Program-made: the position numbers and the translations under genes
NCBI GenBank assembly: GCA_024180945.1
Contig: JAKSGN010000007.1
Coordinates: forward strand, 4,402,001 to 4,466,000
Length of the DNA stretch: 64,000 nucleotides
Source of the DNA: Macrophomina tecta
Taxonomy: Eukaryota > Ascomycota > Dothideomycetes > Botryosphaeriales > Botryosphaeriaceae
Reading direction: 5' to 3'
In this document: positions 11,330 through 22,797 of the stretch, piece by piece
Numbering within the stretch: position 1 is the first letter of the stretch
Layout: each line of letters opens with the position of its first letter
Notes under the pieces: model-generated
The model's database searches: none
The model's input: only the letters and a program-made list of their open reading frames with translations
What the model was told of the DNA's origin: nothing

Positions 11330-14223
11330 AGAAGCACCGGGTCACGGATGGAAAGAAAAGGAGTCGAGCGGCGAGTCTGGTGGAAGGAAAAGAGCACGGT
11401 TGGTTTGACGGAAACATGGTTAATAATGTCACGACTTATGACTTCCTCTTTGGCACTCGCCTCTCACGGGAGCACAAAGAAGCTAATATTACAACGGATA
11501 ATATTCTGCATGAAGTCAACGACGCAACTTTGTTTTTCTTTTCTACATTATGACACGTTGACGAGAACCATTGGGTGAGGGCGACGGGGGGCCGTGGCTG
11601 CATGTAGCACGGCATAGACTTGAGGCTCTAGAGGTGCATAGGCTTTGCTTTGCTTGGAAGCGTGTTCTTCATCGAACATATCGGCCGCGGCTCCCAGCTT
11701 GAGGCGGCGAAAACAAATACAATTTGGCGGTAAATATGACGCCAGAAGAACATTTTCGAAACAGCTCAGTCCCAGCGATAAGCGCGAAGATTGAGATCTA
11801 CTGATATGAGAGGCATTCTGGCTAGATGTGAATGATTTGATGGGTGAATTAGATGTCGTTGGTCTCAAATCTGTGAAACATCTGCAAGGCTTTCCCATTT
11901 CTCCGCCGCAGCTGAAGAAAAAAGCCCCGCGTCGCCGCGCAGCCTCCAGCACGAGGTTTTGTCATTAAAGTCAACAAGAAAGCAAGCTCGTTCGTTTGGA
12001 GAGGATGATGGAGGAAACCGAGTGCGATTCCCTTTCCCGGACGCTTAGCAGCCAAGCGCTCTACCGGTGGTAGCCCAAAGCATCGGCGCTGCGCATGCGC
12101 CAAACCAGTGGCCAAACCGCTTCCGCCCAAGCGCACTGCCTACGAGCCAAGTCCCGCGAGTGGACGCCTCATCCGCACACAACCCCCGGGCCCGCATCCT
12201 TCCCGCCCACGGCCGCATCCGGCGACGGCGCCCCTCGCTGGGGAACGGTACAGGCGCAAGAAACCCCCCCCCCCCCCCCGCCGATGACGCGCTCCATCTA
12301 GGCAAGCCCATTCTCTTCAACCGGCTTTGCCGCTTCCTGTCCACGCTCAATGTCGTCGCCGCACTCACGGCCGGCACATCCGTCAGCGCACGCGTCCGGC
12401 AGGCAGTATCTACTGGCGTGGGCGACACTGGTGCTGCTTGATTGGCCAACCGTCGCGCTGGTACTGGGTGTGGGGTTGTGGTATGTGGAATGGCATCGGG
12501 ATATGAAGAAAGGGGGTGGGGTGTGTGTGTGGCGGTGGTGGCGGTGGTGCAGATTTGTGTGACGCTAGGTGGAGCGAGTTGGGTGCCAGAGAGGATTTAT
12601 GTAGGGCTGAAGGGCGAAGGTTTGACTGGGGGAAAAAGGCTAGCAGAGGTGAGATAAAGTTGCATGCTGCAGGCCTCACTCTGCATGCACTTGGAGGTAA
12701 TTAGCAAAGAGCGAATGGCTTTGGAAGATGCATCGTAACCTCTCTCCTTTGCATTCAGTCTCTCAGATTTCTGCAGGGGTCTCAATGACAGAATTTTCGT
12801 CATAGGATGATGAATGCACAAATTCGTGGGTGTGAAACAGGAGTTACCCATTACGGTGATTCTGGTCTGTTAGACATCGATTATTTGAACCATCGCACGC
12901 GGAGTTTAGCTGAGTCTGCTTCACCCCATTGGATCAACGCCCCATTTCATCACGCATGCATTGCAGCAAGCTTGACCCAAGCGCCAAATATCGCAGAGTT
13001 GCCGCTAACAAAGGAAGCGTGACAGGCATACGCCAGGTGCAGCGACGAATCAGGGGGCATAGAGGGCCGGCCGGGTTGCAGAAGAAAGACGAAGGCGCGC
13101 CGCAAGAGCCGGCGAAGGGCGGGCTGCCAGGCCGTTCCAAGTGAGGGGATTAAGGTTGTGGGTAGTCAGACCGGCTAGGAAGCTAACAGGGGAAAATCTC
13201 CTTGTGGTTGCCTAGAAGGGGAAAACGGTGCGGGAAGCGGTTGGGAAGAGTCGTGGCGGAGCGAAACGATGGCTGGGCAGATGAGCAGCCCAGGCGAAGA
13301 ACGACGCTGTGTTACCGCAAATTGTTACAGCCGCGCGCTTCGCACCGACATCAGGCCATGCAGAAAGGACCACAGCGAGTGCTTTTGCATCCAGCACGCC
13401 CTTGGACGCACCGCCAAGACGCGGAGCGAGTCTCGTGTGTCCCGATCGAGTGCGGACGGGAGTCTTGGTGGTTTTTGCCTGTTAGGGTTAGTGTCTGACT
13501 CGGGCTGACGCTCCTGGGCACGGCGGCGAGGTGGAGAGAGGGATTCGGAGATGGAGTGAGGACAGTATCCGGGGCGGCCAGACGCGAGAACGACAGCCGA
13601 GCGTCTCCTTTCTCGCAGGCCGATCTGACGGGCTGGTCGACAGCACGTGACGGGCAGCACGGAAGCTGTTGTTTGCTCGCACCACTGGGGTCCGTTTGCG
13701 CCTCAGCGCCAGGCCTGCACCGGCAGCAAACACCAGCCCTGTTTTCCGTGCGGTCCTGCGAACCGACATGCGGAAACGGCGCGGTGCAGGCGTCGCTCTC
13801 GCACTCGCGCTCGGCAGATGCCGTGTTGCCGCGTGCTGATCCTGGGTGAGAAAACGTCACCCTAAACCTCGCAACTGGCCACGCGAGGCTATTGGCTTCC
13901 TTTCCACGCCATGCGAGCCGTCGTCGCCGCCATCGTCGCAAACGCGAGGGGCTCCACGCTTATCACAGAAAGAGCCGCGAGCCGCCCTTTCGGATGACCG
14001 TCCGTGCGCTGCCCAAGCCGTGAAACGCCTGCGCTGTTGCTCCTTCGCTCCAGTCTTTCCGACTTCCGCTGACTCCCCTCCTGCCAGCACCGCTCCTTCC
14101 TCGCAGGCCATGTTTTGCTGCCACTGATCCGCAGCCCTCTCTTTCGCTCCGCTTCCTACCTTGCTTCTCCATCGCTCCTTTGATACCCTTGACAAAACCC
14201 TTTGCTCCCTTTTCTATATAGCC
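11330..14223. other. Intergenic region upstream of the P450
   Basis: Nearly 2.9 kb without a recognisable gene. It has a 16-base poly-C run and GC-rich stretches with short open frames on both strands (for example minus-strand 11548-11952, 134 codons, no known motif). The pyrimidine-rich sequence from about 14,030 to 14,220, ending in ATATAGCC just before the ATG, looks like a 5' leader of the P450 gene. Confidence 0.5.
12264..12279 (+). repeat. Poly-C homopolymer (16 C)
   Basis: An uninterrupted run of 16 cytosines between AAGAAA and GCCGATG. Such runs are length-unstable and error-prone in sequencing. Confidence 0.95.
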
Positions 14224-15932
14224 ATGGAGTCGTCGGCTGGGGCCGCTACCGTTGCTGGCACCACTAATCCCGCGCCCCCTGCCGTGTCTCTCACCGGCAT
14301 CCTCGCAGGTCTCTTTCTGGCTGCCCTCGTCTACTTCCTGCTCCATGCCGGTGGCCCTAAGAGGGACCGCGTCATGCCCACATGGGTTCCCATTGAGATT
14401 TTCGTTGCGAGCACGTGCCTCTCCGCTGGCGGCGTCTGGTTGAAGCTGCTGTAAGCTGAATCTTACCGGTCCCACTGGCTGCCACGCCTCCTTACTCACG
14501 CCCATCCAGCTCCGTCGCGCGTCGCTACGGTGGCCCTCTGTTTGGCATCACCGGTCAGCACCAGGTGATCCACAATCTGCCAGGCGTGGAGCGCCTGTTC
14601 GCCGCGCCTTTCCACACCTTGGACCATGAGCCGGTCGGCTACACCATCACCGTCCGCGTCTTTGGCGGCGAGGACTCCAAGGAAATGCGGGACGCGCTGA
14701 ACAAGTGCAAGAAAGAACTATTCGCCGCCGTGGAGAAGGGCTTCGTGAACGAAGCCGCGTCGCTGGGGACGATGCAGCGCGCCAATGTCGGCTCCAAGGC
14801 CTACAACCTCGTCACCTTTTCCTCCAACCCGGACGACCTCAACGTGTGGGAGCGCTCGGCGGGCCACACGCTCGTCCAGCCCGAGACCGCGTCCCAGCCG
14901 GGCCTCGTGGACATCGACCTGGAGAAGCTGATGCGCAGCTTCGGCACCGCCGTGGCCATCCCGCTGCTCTACGGCTCCGACTTCCTCGAGCGCAACCCGC
15001 GCCTGATCGACGACTTCTGGCAGTTCGACAACGAAGTCTTCCCGCTGCGCATGATCGGCGTGCCCGAGTGGGCGCCGCTCAAGGCGATGCGCGACGGCGT
15101 CGCCGCACGCACCCGCGTGCTCAACGCCCTCCGCGCCCTCCACGCGCGCATCGAGAAGCACCTGCAGGGCGAGGACGTCGGCTGCGACATGTCCGACGTC
15201 GGGCAGGTCGCCCTCGACCGCAGCAAGGCCTACACCGCGCACCGTGTCAGCATCAGCCACCGCGGCGACATCGACATGGGCCTGCTGTGGGGCCAGAACG
15301 CCAACACGCAGCCGCTCATCTACTGGCTGACCGTGTACATCTACGCGACGCCGGGCCTGCTGCAGTCGATCCGCGCGGAGATCGCGCCGTGCGTGCGCCT
15401 CGCCGCCGGCGCCTCGCCGCCCCGCATCGCCAGCATCGACTACTCCGGCCTTTCGCGCGACTGCCCGCTGCTCAAGTCGACCTACCTCGAGACGTTCCGC
15501 ATGGCCAACGACCCGTCGTGTCTGCGCTACATCGGCCGGCCCGTCACCATCGACGACGGCGCGCACACGCAGAGCCTGGCCCCCGGCACGTACATTACCG
15601 TCCCGCTCGGCCTGAACCAGAAGAATCCGGCCATCTGGGCGCACCCGGACAAGTTTGTGCCCGAGCGCTTCATCGAGACGGACGAGGCGACGGGGAGGCG
15701 CGTGGCAAGGTATGGCGCGCTCAGGCCGTGGGGCATGGGCACCGGCATCTGCAAGGGCAGGACATTCGCCGAGAAGGAGATCTTGGGCGTCGTCGCGTCG
15801 GTGGTGAGTCTGTGGGATTTCGAGCCCGCCGATGGCGGCGAGTGGAAGGTCCCGGGCATGAGGCCTGGCACTGGTGTGGTACGGCCGACGAGCGAGTTGA
15901 GGGTCAGGGTGAAGAGAAGGGTCGTTGCTTGA
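14224..15932 (+). CDS. Cytochrome P450, CYP7/CYP8-like fungal type
   Basis: Exons 14224-14450 and 14510-15932 give about 549 residues. Residues roughly 20-42 form a hydrophobic membrane anchor (SLTGILAGLFLAALVYFLL), so the enzyme is likely ER-bound. The helix K motif LETFR gives ExxR at E403-R406. The heme loop RPWGMGTGICKGRTFAEKE places the proximal ligand at C490. It has Trp instead of the usual Phe and Gly instead of Arg two before the Cys, a pattern seen in fungal CYP7/8-like enzymes. The I-helix region reads GLLWGQNANTQPLIYW, with Asn in place of the classical acid-Thr pair, also CYP7/8-like. Intron 14451-14509 (GTAAGC...ATCCAG) joins LKLL to SVARRYGG. The substrate is unknown; sterols and other lipids are known for animal relatives. 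Third positions are extremely GC-rich in the middle of exon 2. No P450 reductase lies in the window, as is normal for fungi. Confidence 0.9.
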
Positions 15933-18027
15933 ATGGTGGAATGAATGGAAAGGGGGGACGCGGGGGGTCAAGGTGGGATTCACACGGTGCGGAAATACTA
16001 ATGCGCAAAGCTGTATATTGAGGCTCCTGCCCTGCACATATTGCTGTTCTAATACGTGACAGAGAGAGTAGAGAGTATCGTCTCTCGGCGGGACAGGTCC
16101 CGGGTCCCATCAGTCTGATGCGGACCCTGCAATAAGAAGATTTATATAAGAAACGTATTAGGCCAGTGGGCAGGAAGCAGAGATCCACGTTTTGCGTTGC
16201 CCTTCCCTAACAAGCTTTCATTCTTCGGCGTTCAAGAACACTGCGTGTGCGGTTGATCCGATCTTCCTGTGGTTTTCAATGGCGAACCCAACGGCCGGAC
16301 CCAAACTGCGCATATCTGCCTGCAGCAATTCGCTCGATAGTGCTCATAATTACCTTTCGGGGCACCCGCCACCTGTGGCGCTCCGCATGAGCTGGCCTAG
16401 TATCGCGGACATCGACCCCCTCGTGCGCAGCAGCGCGCTATGTGAGATGTCCATGTTTCGGAGTCTTGGCTTTTCAGGAACGGTATATGAATCGGCTTGA
16501 TCCTTGTGGGGAGGTTAGTGGCATTAAAGTTTACCGTTAGCCCATGTCAATCCCGAGCTAGAATTCCCCTTTGAGCGTCTCGGTTTTTGCCACCCGCAAC
16601 TACTCGCTGCGGAATTACCAATACGTCCGTCCACAGACCCGGTGTGCAGCCCCACAAGCGCCGAGTGATGCAGTGAGCTTTCGCAATGTCAAGCTGTGGT
16701 CTCGATACTTCAATGGGCGTTTTCAAGCATTGAAGGTTTCTCGGAAGCGTCAAGCAGGCCTCTCTGCCAGCATCTCTCCATTGGATCCTTCCCTGCCCCC
16801 CAATCTCCACCACCGCCAAGACCGTCCGCGTGGACGCCGACGCTGTCACCCACGCCCCTTCCAGCTCAATCGCACGATGCGCCGCCGCCCGCACGCGGCC
16901 ATCCACCCCTTCGAGGCCGAGCCTCCAGCGCAGCCGCGCATCCGCGAGGGAAAAGAGCGCATACCCTAACCCTGCCCACCCTCGCATCAAAAAGCAGCGC
17001 AAAGCGTGCGTGCCAAGCGCGCGCCACAGCCGTCGTCGCCGTTGCTTATCCCCCGCGCGCCGCCCCTGTCGTCCATCCAGCCGCCGTCGAACGCGTGACA
17101 CCGACGTCGAGGCGCTCGTCGTCGCGCCGCGCAGCGAAACGTATGTACTCACGGCAGCGCTCGCCGCGCCTCGCGCCTGGTGGCGGAATACTGTACGTCG
17201 CTCCCCATCGCAAGTTGTGCCATCTGTAATAGCAGCTCGCACCGAATCGGGGCTGACTATCTGGGGTCCTATATGAAAACAACCGCCAAGGCCATCTTTC
17301 TCGCGACGCGCTTCTCCGCCAAGCTCACGCGAAATGTACTTGGCTGGGGGACAGTGTCACAGTGTCAAAAGTCATCCCTTCCAATGGGTCCATCGCGTCA
17401 ACAAATGGACTGTTTTGGTGTATTAATTAGCTGGTTGGAAACGCGTATAGGGACTGACGGGTTACCGGAGCGGGAATAGATCGCCCGCATCAGAGAGCCT
17501 GAGCTCCACCACTCGCGTCGAGCTCTCATCTCAACTCTACATCCCACTTTCGAGTTCAGTGTCGATAAGTCTGTGGGTCCAGCATCGCACGACTCGGGAA
17601 AACGCCTTTCTCCGCCTCGCCCAAATGGTGCAAGAGTCACGTGCACTGTCGTCATTTACACCACGTATGTTGTGGCTTCATAAGCCCGCGGGCCCGCGGG
17701 GCTCTTGCTGCTAAAACAAAACGTGCCAACCGCGAGTTTCCATCTCGTCACTCACCTTTTTTGTTCCTCGGCATCTTCTTGTGACCGTCCCCGGCAGCAG
17801 CGGCCTTGGGGTTGATCAGAACGGACCCAATTGATTGGAGGCGGTTGGTGCCCGTGCGTCGATTTGCTGGCAATTGTTCAGTTGCGGGGAAAGGAATCCC
17901 AGCTCTCCGGTGCGACACGACAGTCTGGAAGCTCCGTCCAGATCTGCGGAAGGGAATCGTCCTTGACTGCGATTGAAGAGGAGGAATTGGACGCATACAA
18001 AAGAGAGCTACCGGACGGCACCGCATC
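15933..18027. other. Intergenic region between P450 and NtaA-like gene
   Basis: About 2.1 kb with no gene I can support. A 231-codon minus-strand frame (16547-17242) has an Arg/Ala-rich translation without motifs and overlaps other long frames on the plus strand, so I treat it as GC-driven. The region holds a perfect 16-bp palindrome at 17685-17700 and a CACGTG hexamer near 17638. Confidence 0.5.
17685..17700. promoter_or_regulatory. 16-bp perfect palindrome upstream of NtaA-like gene
   Basis: CCCGCGGGCCCGCGGG is its own reverse complement and is built from two CCCGCGGG copies. It contains the 12-mer CCGCGGGCCCGC that also lies upstream of the amine oxidase at 4752-4763. CGG/CCG triplets in such an array fit a Zn2Cys6 binding site; function is inferred. 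Confidence 0.35.
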
Positions 18028-20012
18028 ATGGTATCCCCAGCGACAAACGGCTCTGCGGTGCACACCAATGGCAACACCAATGGCGCTGCGCCGCCGAAGA
18101 AGAAGATGATCCTGAACGCTTTCGTGGAGATGTGTAAGTTGCTCTCTTGAGCGGTCATAGATCCGCCATTCCACCATCTCCACATCTTTGCTCTCCGTCC
18201 CTGCGTAATGCGGCATCGCATTGAAAATACAACCCCCATAGAAAGAAGGGAACCAAGAGGCTCACAAACCCGCGCAGGCAGCGGCCACCAGTCCCCCGGG
18301 CTGTGGCGGCATCCGGACGACCAGTCGATGAACTTCAACAGCGTGAACCACTGGATCAACCTGGCCAAGACGCTCGAAGCGGGCGGCTTCCACGCCATGT
18401 TCATCGCCGACGTGCTCGGCGGCTACGACGTGTACAAGAAGTCGCTCGACGAGGCCATCCGCTCCGGCGCCCAGTGGCCCGTCAACGAGCCCATGCAGGT
18501 CGTGCCCGCCATGGCCGCCGCGACGAAGAGCATCGGGTTCGGCGTGACGGTCAGCACGACGTACGAGCAGCCGTACCACCTAGCCAGGAGGCTGAGCACG
18601 CTGGATCATCTGACGGGAGGACGGTGAGTCTGCCCTGCTATTTTGCCCCTGTCCGCCTCCGCCCCCCTTCGCCCCTTTCAAGCGGAGCACCGGGCTGATC
18701 GCAGCCTCCACTCACGCAGCTGCGGCTGGAACGTGGTGACCGGCTACCTCGACAGCGCAGCGCGCAACCTCGGCCGCGCGGAGCAGCCCGAGCACGACGA
18801 GCGCTACGCCATGGCCGAGGAGTATATGGAGGTCATGTACAAGCTGTGGCAGTCGTCCTGGCGCGAGGACGCCGTCGCGCTCGACCGCGCGCGCGGCATC
18901 TACACGCACCCGGACCGCGTGCGCGAGATCAACCACGAAGGCAAGTACTTCACCGTGCCCGGCCCGCACATCTGCCAGCCCAGCCCGCAGCGCGTGCCCG
19001 TCATCATGCAGGCCGGCACCAGCAAGGCCGGCACCGCCTTCTCGAGCAAGCATGCCGAGGCGGTGTTTGTGAGCGGGCATAGCCCCGCCAGCTGCGCCAA
19101 AGGCGTCGCGAGCATCCGGGAGCAGGCGAAGAAGGCCGGGCGCGATCCGAGCAGCATCAAGGTCATCGCCAAGATTTGCATTGTCTTGGGCCGCACGCAG
19201 GAGGAGGCCGAGCGCAAGTACGCCGATTATGCGCAGTACGGCGATGTTGGCGGCGCGCTGGCGCTGTTTGGTGGGTGGACCGGGAATGATATGGATGAGT
19301 ACGGCGATGACGAGGAGTTGCGGCTGGTGCAGACGAATGCCATCCGGAGTTACATGGAGGGCTTGGGCAAACATCAGCCGAAGGTGGGGAAGTGGACGAA
19401 GAAGGTGTTGGCGGAGCATCTGATCGTGGGTGGTTTGGGAGGTAATATTGTGGGAACGCCCGAGTACGTGGCGGATGAGTTGGAACGGTGGATGAGGGAG
19501 GCGGATGTGGATGGGTTCAATATCGTGAGTTCTTTCTTTGCTTTCCCCTTTTAGGTTCGCATCCCTCTCCGTACTCTGCATTGCTGACTGTCGATCAGGC
19601 CTATGCACTGATGCCCCAGTCATTCACGGACGTCATTGAGCTCCTCATTCCCGAGCTTCGCCGCCGCGGCACTTTCTGGGACGGCTACGAGTTCCCCGAG
19701 GCTACGCTGCGGGAGAATTTTTACGGCGTCAAGGGACAAAATTTGCCGCGTGACGACCACCCAGCATCGAGGTACTTATGGAAAGCGCCCGCGAAGGTTG
19801 AGCCGACCAAGTTGGCGTTTAGGCACTTGCATGCCAACGGAGTGAACGGGACGAACGGCCCGGCGGCCAACGGCGTGAACGGTTCGAGCGCCTACGGACC
19901 GAACGGCATGAATGGGGCCAATAGTCATGCTCCCGCTTCAAATGGATACGTGCCTGCTTGGGCAAAGGAGTTGGACGACGACTTCGATCCTGTTGCGATG
20001 CAGCTCGGATAG
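18028..20012 (+). CDS. NtaA/SnaA/DszA-type FMN-dependent monooxygenase
   Basis: Exons 18028-18133, 18278-18623, 18720-19524 and 19599-20012 give about 556 residues. The splice sites restore NAFVEM-CSGHQSPGLW, LTGGR-CGWNVVTGYL and DGFNI-AYALMPQSF. All three blocks are characteristic of the nitrilotriacetate monooxygenase component A family of luciferase-like flavoproteins. PGLWRHPDDQ, GFHAMFIADVLGGYDVY and IELLIPELRRRG support this. These enzymes use FMNH2 supplied by a separate reductase to cleave C-N or C-S bonds oxidatively; no reductase gene is visible here. The last 50 or so residues form a low-complexity tail of Asn-Gly repeats (NGVNGTNGPAANGVNG), absent from bacterial relatives. Two introns (144 and 96 bp) are longer than the others in the window. 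Family assignment is firm; substrate is open. Confidence 0.92.
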
Positions 20013-20632
20013 ACGGGTGGATGGAATAGACAGGCCTGCTATACAAGAGGCCCAAATGGAATCATGACGGCATCGGATTCCCCGGAGAGGATGATCATCT
20101 CTACTGCGTGAACTCAATGACTGAGATACGGCACCTGGTACGTTCTACTTCGCCAGTTGTCATTGGTCAGTGCCTTTCCTTATGTAAGCATTCTTGATCA
20201 TGACGATATTGGACGGAGCAACATCCGCGGTTTGAAAAAGTAATCGGTGGGCGGACGGAGCATATACCGGTCTAATAAGAGTCTTTGAGTGGGCTGCAGG
20301 CATCAGTGGGCTACAAAATCCACGTTTTGCGGCTCCGCAAATCTGGAGGCGAGAGCCACGAGGCATGACATAATGATGAGACCAAGCTCAAGCCGTCTGA
20401 GTAAAAATCGAATGACTATGACATACACGCCGGCGAGCATTGGCAGAGCAGTTGCATATATTTCTGAGCAGCGTATCCAGCAAGGTGCTCTTCTTCTTTA
20501 CTCCACCAGACTTGCGTTTGGAATTCATTAGCACGTTTCTGGCAATCTGACCTACAACCACTATCCCAAATAGGAAAATCAACAACGCCACCACCACCAC
20601 CACCACCACCACCACCACCACCACGAATCACC
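20013..20632. other. Intergenic region upstream of zinc alcohol dehydrogenase
   Basis: No gene is visible. The stretch ends in a (CCA)12 microsatellite that should lie in the 5' leader of the dehydrogenase gene. Open frames on the opposite strand through the repeat (poly-Val or poly-Gly) are repeat artefacts. Confidence 0.6.
20588..20623 (+). repeat. (CCA)12 microsatellite in 5' leader
   Basis: Twelve perfect CCA units end 9 bases before the ATG at 20633. Position implies transcription into the 5' untranslated region. Confidence 0.95.
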
Positions 20633-22046
20633 ATGACTGATGTTGCAAGGTAAATCCGCTCCTCCTGCATGGCTCCTCAATCCTTCCACTGACCTCAGCT
20701 CGCAGCAAAACCGTCGGCACCACCGGCTATAAGCCGCACCCCAGCGGCGCGACCATGAAAGCCGCGCAGTGGACGGGCACGCGCTCCATCACGCTTGGCG
20801 ACGTGCCGCGGCCCACCATCACACTGCCCGCCGACGCCGTGGTGCGCATCACGCACTGCACCATCTGCGGCTCGGACCTGCACATGTACGCGGGCGACAT
20901 GAACGCGGGCATGCAGAAGGGCGACATCATGGGCCACGAGGCGATCGGCATCGTCGACGAGGTCGGGCCAGACGTCAAGACGCTCGAAAAGGGGGACCGC
21001 GTCATCATCCTGCCCGTCATCGCGTGCGGCGACTGCGCCTACTGCAAGCGCCAGGAGTACTCGCTGTGCGACGCCACCAACCCGAGCAAGGAGATGGAGG
21101 GCATGTACGGCCACCGCCTGAGCGGCATCTTCGGCTACTCGCACCTCACCGGCGGGTATTCGGGCGACCAGGCCGAGTACTGCCGCGTGCCGAATGCGGA
21201 CCTGACGTGCGTCAAGGCGCCCAAGGACGTCGATGCGAAGAAGCTGGTCGGCCTTGCCGACGTCACGACGACGGCGTGGCACGGGTGCGAGCTCGCCGAG
21301 GTGGGCGAGGGCGACGTTGTGGGCGTCTGGGGGGCCGGGGCCATCGGTTTGTCGATCGCGAGACTGGCGAAGCTGCGCGGTGCGAAGAAGGTGTATGTGG
21401 TGGACAAGGACCCGCAGCGCCTGGCGCTGGCCGAGCAGTTCGGCATGCTGCCCGTCGACGTCAACAAGCACAAGGACGTGTCTGAGTACATTCTGAGCGT
21501 GCAGCCTGGCGGCTTGGACCGCGGCATCGAGGCTAGTGGGTTCAGGAGCGCGGACAGCGTGCAGCACAAGGTCATGCGCGCGACGGGCTTGGAGAGGGAC
21601 AGCGGCGATACGCCGACCGCGGTCCTGAAGTCGGTCAGGAAGTGCGGCAATGTTGCGTTGATCGGAGACTTCTTCTTCGAGACCAATCAGTTCCCGATCG
21701 GCCTGCTAATGGAGAAGACGATTACCTTGAGAGGTGGCCAGCTCATGGCACAGAAGGTAAGCCCTAGCCACTTGCGCTATTTCAGGAGGATCACTTTGCT
21801 GATTGGTCCGCAGTATCACCCCTACCTCCTTGACCTTGTCGTCTCGGGCAAGTACGACCCGTCTTTCATGTTCACGCACGAAGGTAAGCCACTCCTCTCC
21901 GCACGTGGTGATGGTCTAGTGCTAATTCTGAAACAGACAAGCTGGAAAACGTCTCCGAGTGCTACGCTAAGTTCTTCAAGCACGAGATTCCCGGTGGACT
22001 GAAGGTGCTCCTGACTACCGAGTTCGGCCGCAGCCAAGGCCAGTAG
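20633..22046 (+). CDS. Zinc alcohol dehydrogenase, formaldehyde dehydrogenase-like
   Basis: Four exons, 20633-20649, 20706-21756, 21814-21883 and 21937-22046, give about 415 residues. The tiny first exon encodes MTDVA plus part of a Ser codon. The catalytic zinc site is visible in THCTICGSDLH (C60) and GHEAIG (H83-E84). The structural zinc cysteines are C113, C116, C119 and C127 (CGDCAYCKRQEYSLC). GVWGAGAIGLSIARLAKL is the NAD(P)-binding Rossmann glycine motif. The insert after the structural zinc and the overall length fit the glutathione-independent formaldehyde dehydrogenase-like branch of the medium-chain dehydrogenases. The enzyme should oxidise an alcohol or aldehyde, or dismutate aldehydes, with NAD. 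Introns 20650-20705, 21757-21813 and 21884-21936 all have GT-AG ends. It lies 0.6 kb after the NtaA-like gene in the same direction and could remove an aldehyde made by it or by the amine oxidase (inference). Confidence 0.92.
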
Positions 22047-22797
22047 GTTGATGCAACCCAAGCCGGTGCGGAGGGTTGCGCTGGCAAAGCCTACAAATGA
22101 TATACCTGTGATGATGCGATACCAGATAGTGAATGTAGCGCGTTTTGCTTTCACAAGAAGATGGATACGAACCCGGTGCATCAAATTTGCAGGTTCAAGC
22201 ACTATGACATCTTACTCCGCTTGACCAAGAATGCACGTCCAGACGACCCCGCAGACCGCAGCCAGAGAAACCTTGTAAGGTCGAGCCCGAGGTGTGAAGT
22301 AGCACTGGTGGCCCAATGCGCTTCAAGCTTATAATTAGCTTGCAGGTCCGTGCAAGTCTGTTTGGGTTAGTGTGCGCCCAGGAGCAAGGCGAAGCAACAC
22401 CTACAGCCACGCTTGGCAACCGAGCACAGCACCGATACTAAGCTTGCGTCACCACGTGCCGGTCTTTCAACATCAAGTACTGTCTCTTCCCTAGGTGCTT
22501 GTCGTCTTTATTTGAGGGGAAAAGGATGCTATTTTTATGCCTTGTCTGGCACGTTCAAAAACAAGTGCTGTTCATTTGTCAGGCATGAAGTCCCGATCTC
22601 GCTGCCCGCTTCGGACACTGTTACGGCAGATGCGGGACCGTGTGCGAGATCGAGTAGACTATACGGCGCGGCGTCGTTGAAGCTTGACTATATAAGGAGG
22701 CTCCGAGAGGAGGAGCGAGATCATCAGCACTTTACTCCCGAGAACCCATTCCATTCACAATTTCCTTCGCTCCATTCTACGAAGCACACAAATCACG
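22047..22797. other. Intergenic region and promoter of the small secreted protein
   Basis: No gene is seen. The last 110 bp hold a clear core promoter (TATATAAG) and an A/C-rich leader ending AATCACGATG. Confidence 0.6.
22689..22696 (+). promoter_or_regulatory. TATA box of the small secreted protein gene
   Basis: TATATAAG, a strong TATA match, lies about 100 bp upstream of the ATG at 22798. A canonical TATA is unusual among the genes in this window and suggests strong or inducible expression. Confidence 0.6.

Noticed and set aside
12010..12085. tRNA-like sequence on the minus strand with GGTAGAGC and a CGCTT/AAGCG stem
   Set aside because: The anticodon loop lacks T33, there is no B-box (GGTTCGANNCC) and no acceptor stem.
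14718..16037. 439-codon minus-strand and 438-codon plus-strand frames across the P450 gene
   Set aside because: Both are out-of-frame shadows of the P450 exon, which has the ExxR and heme-Cys motifs.
16964..16973. CCCTAACCCT, a telomere-like fragment
   Set aside because: Fewer than two repeat units; expected by chance.
16547..17242. 231-codon minus-strand frame
   Set aside because: Arg/Ala/Gly-rich translation without motifs, overlapped by 132-177-codon frames on the plus strand; best explained by high GC.
18712..19623. 303-codon minus-strand frame across the NtaA-like gene
   Set aside because: Shadow of the monooxygenase exons; it crosses their real splice sites and has no domain.
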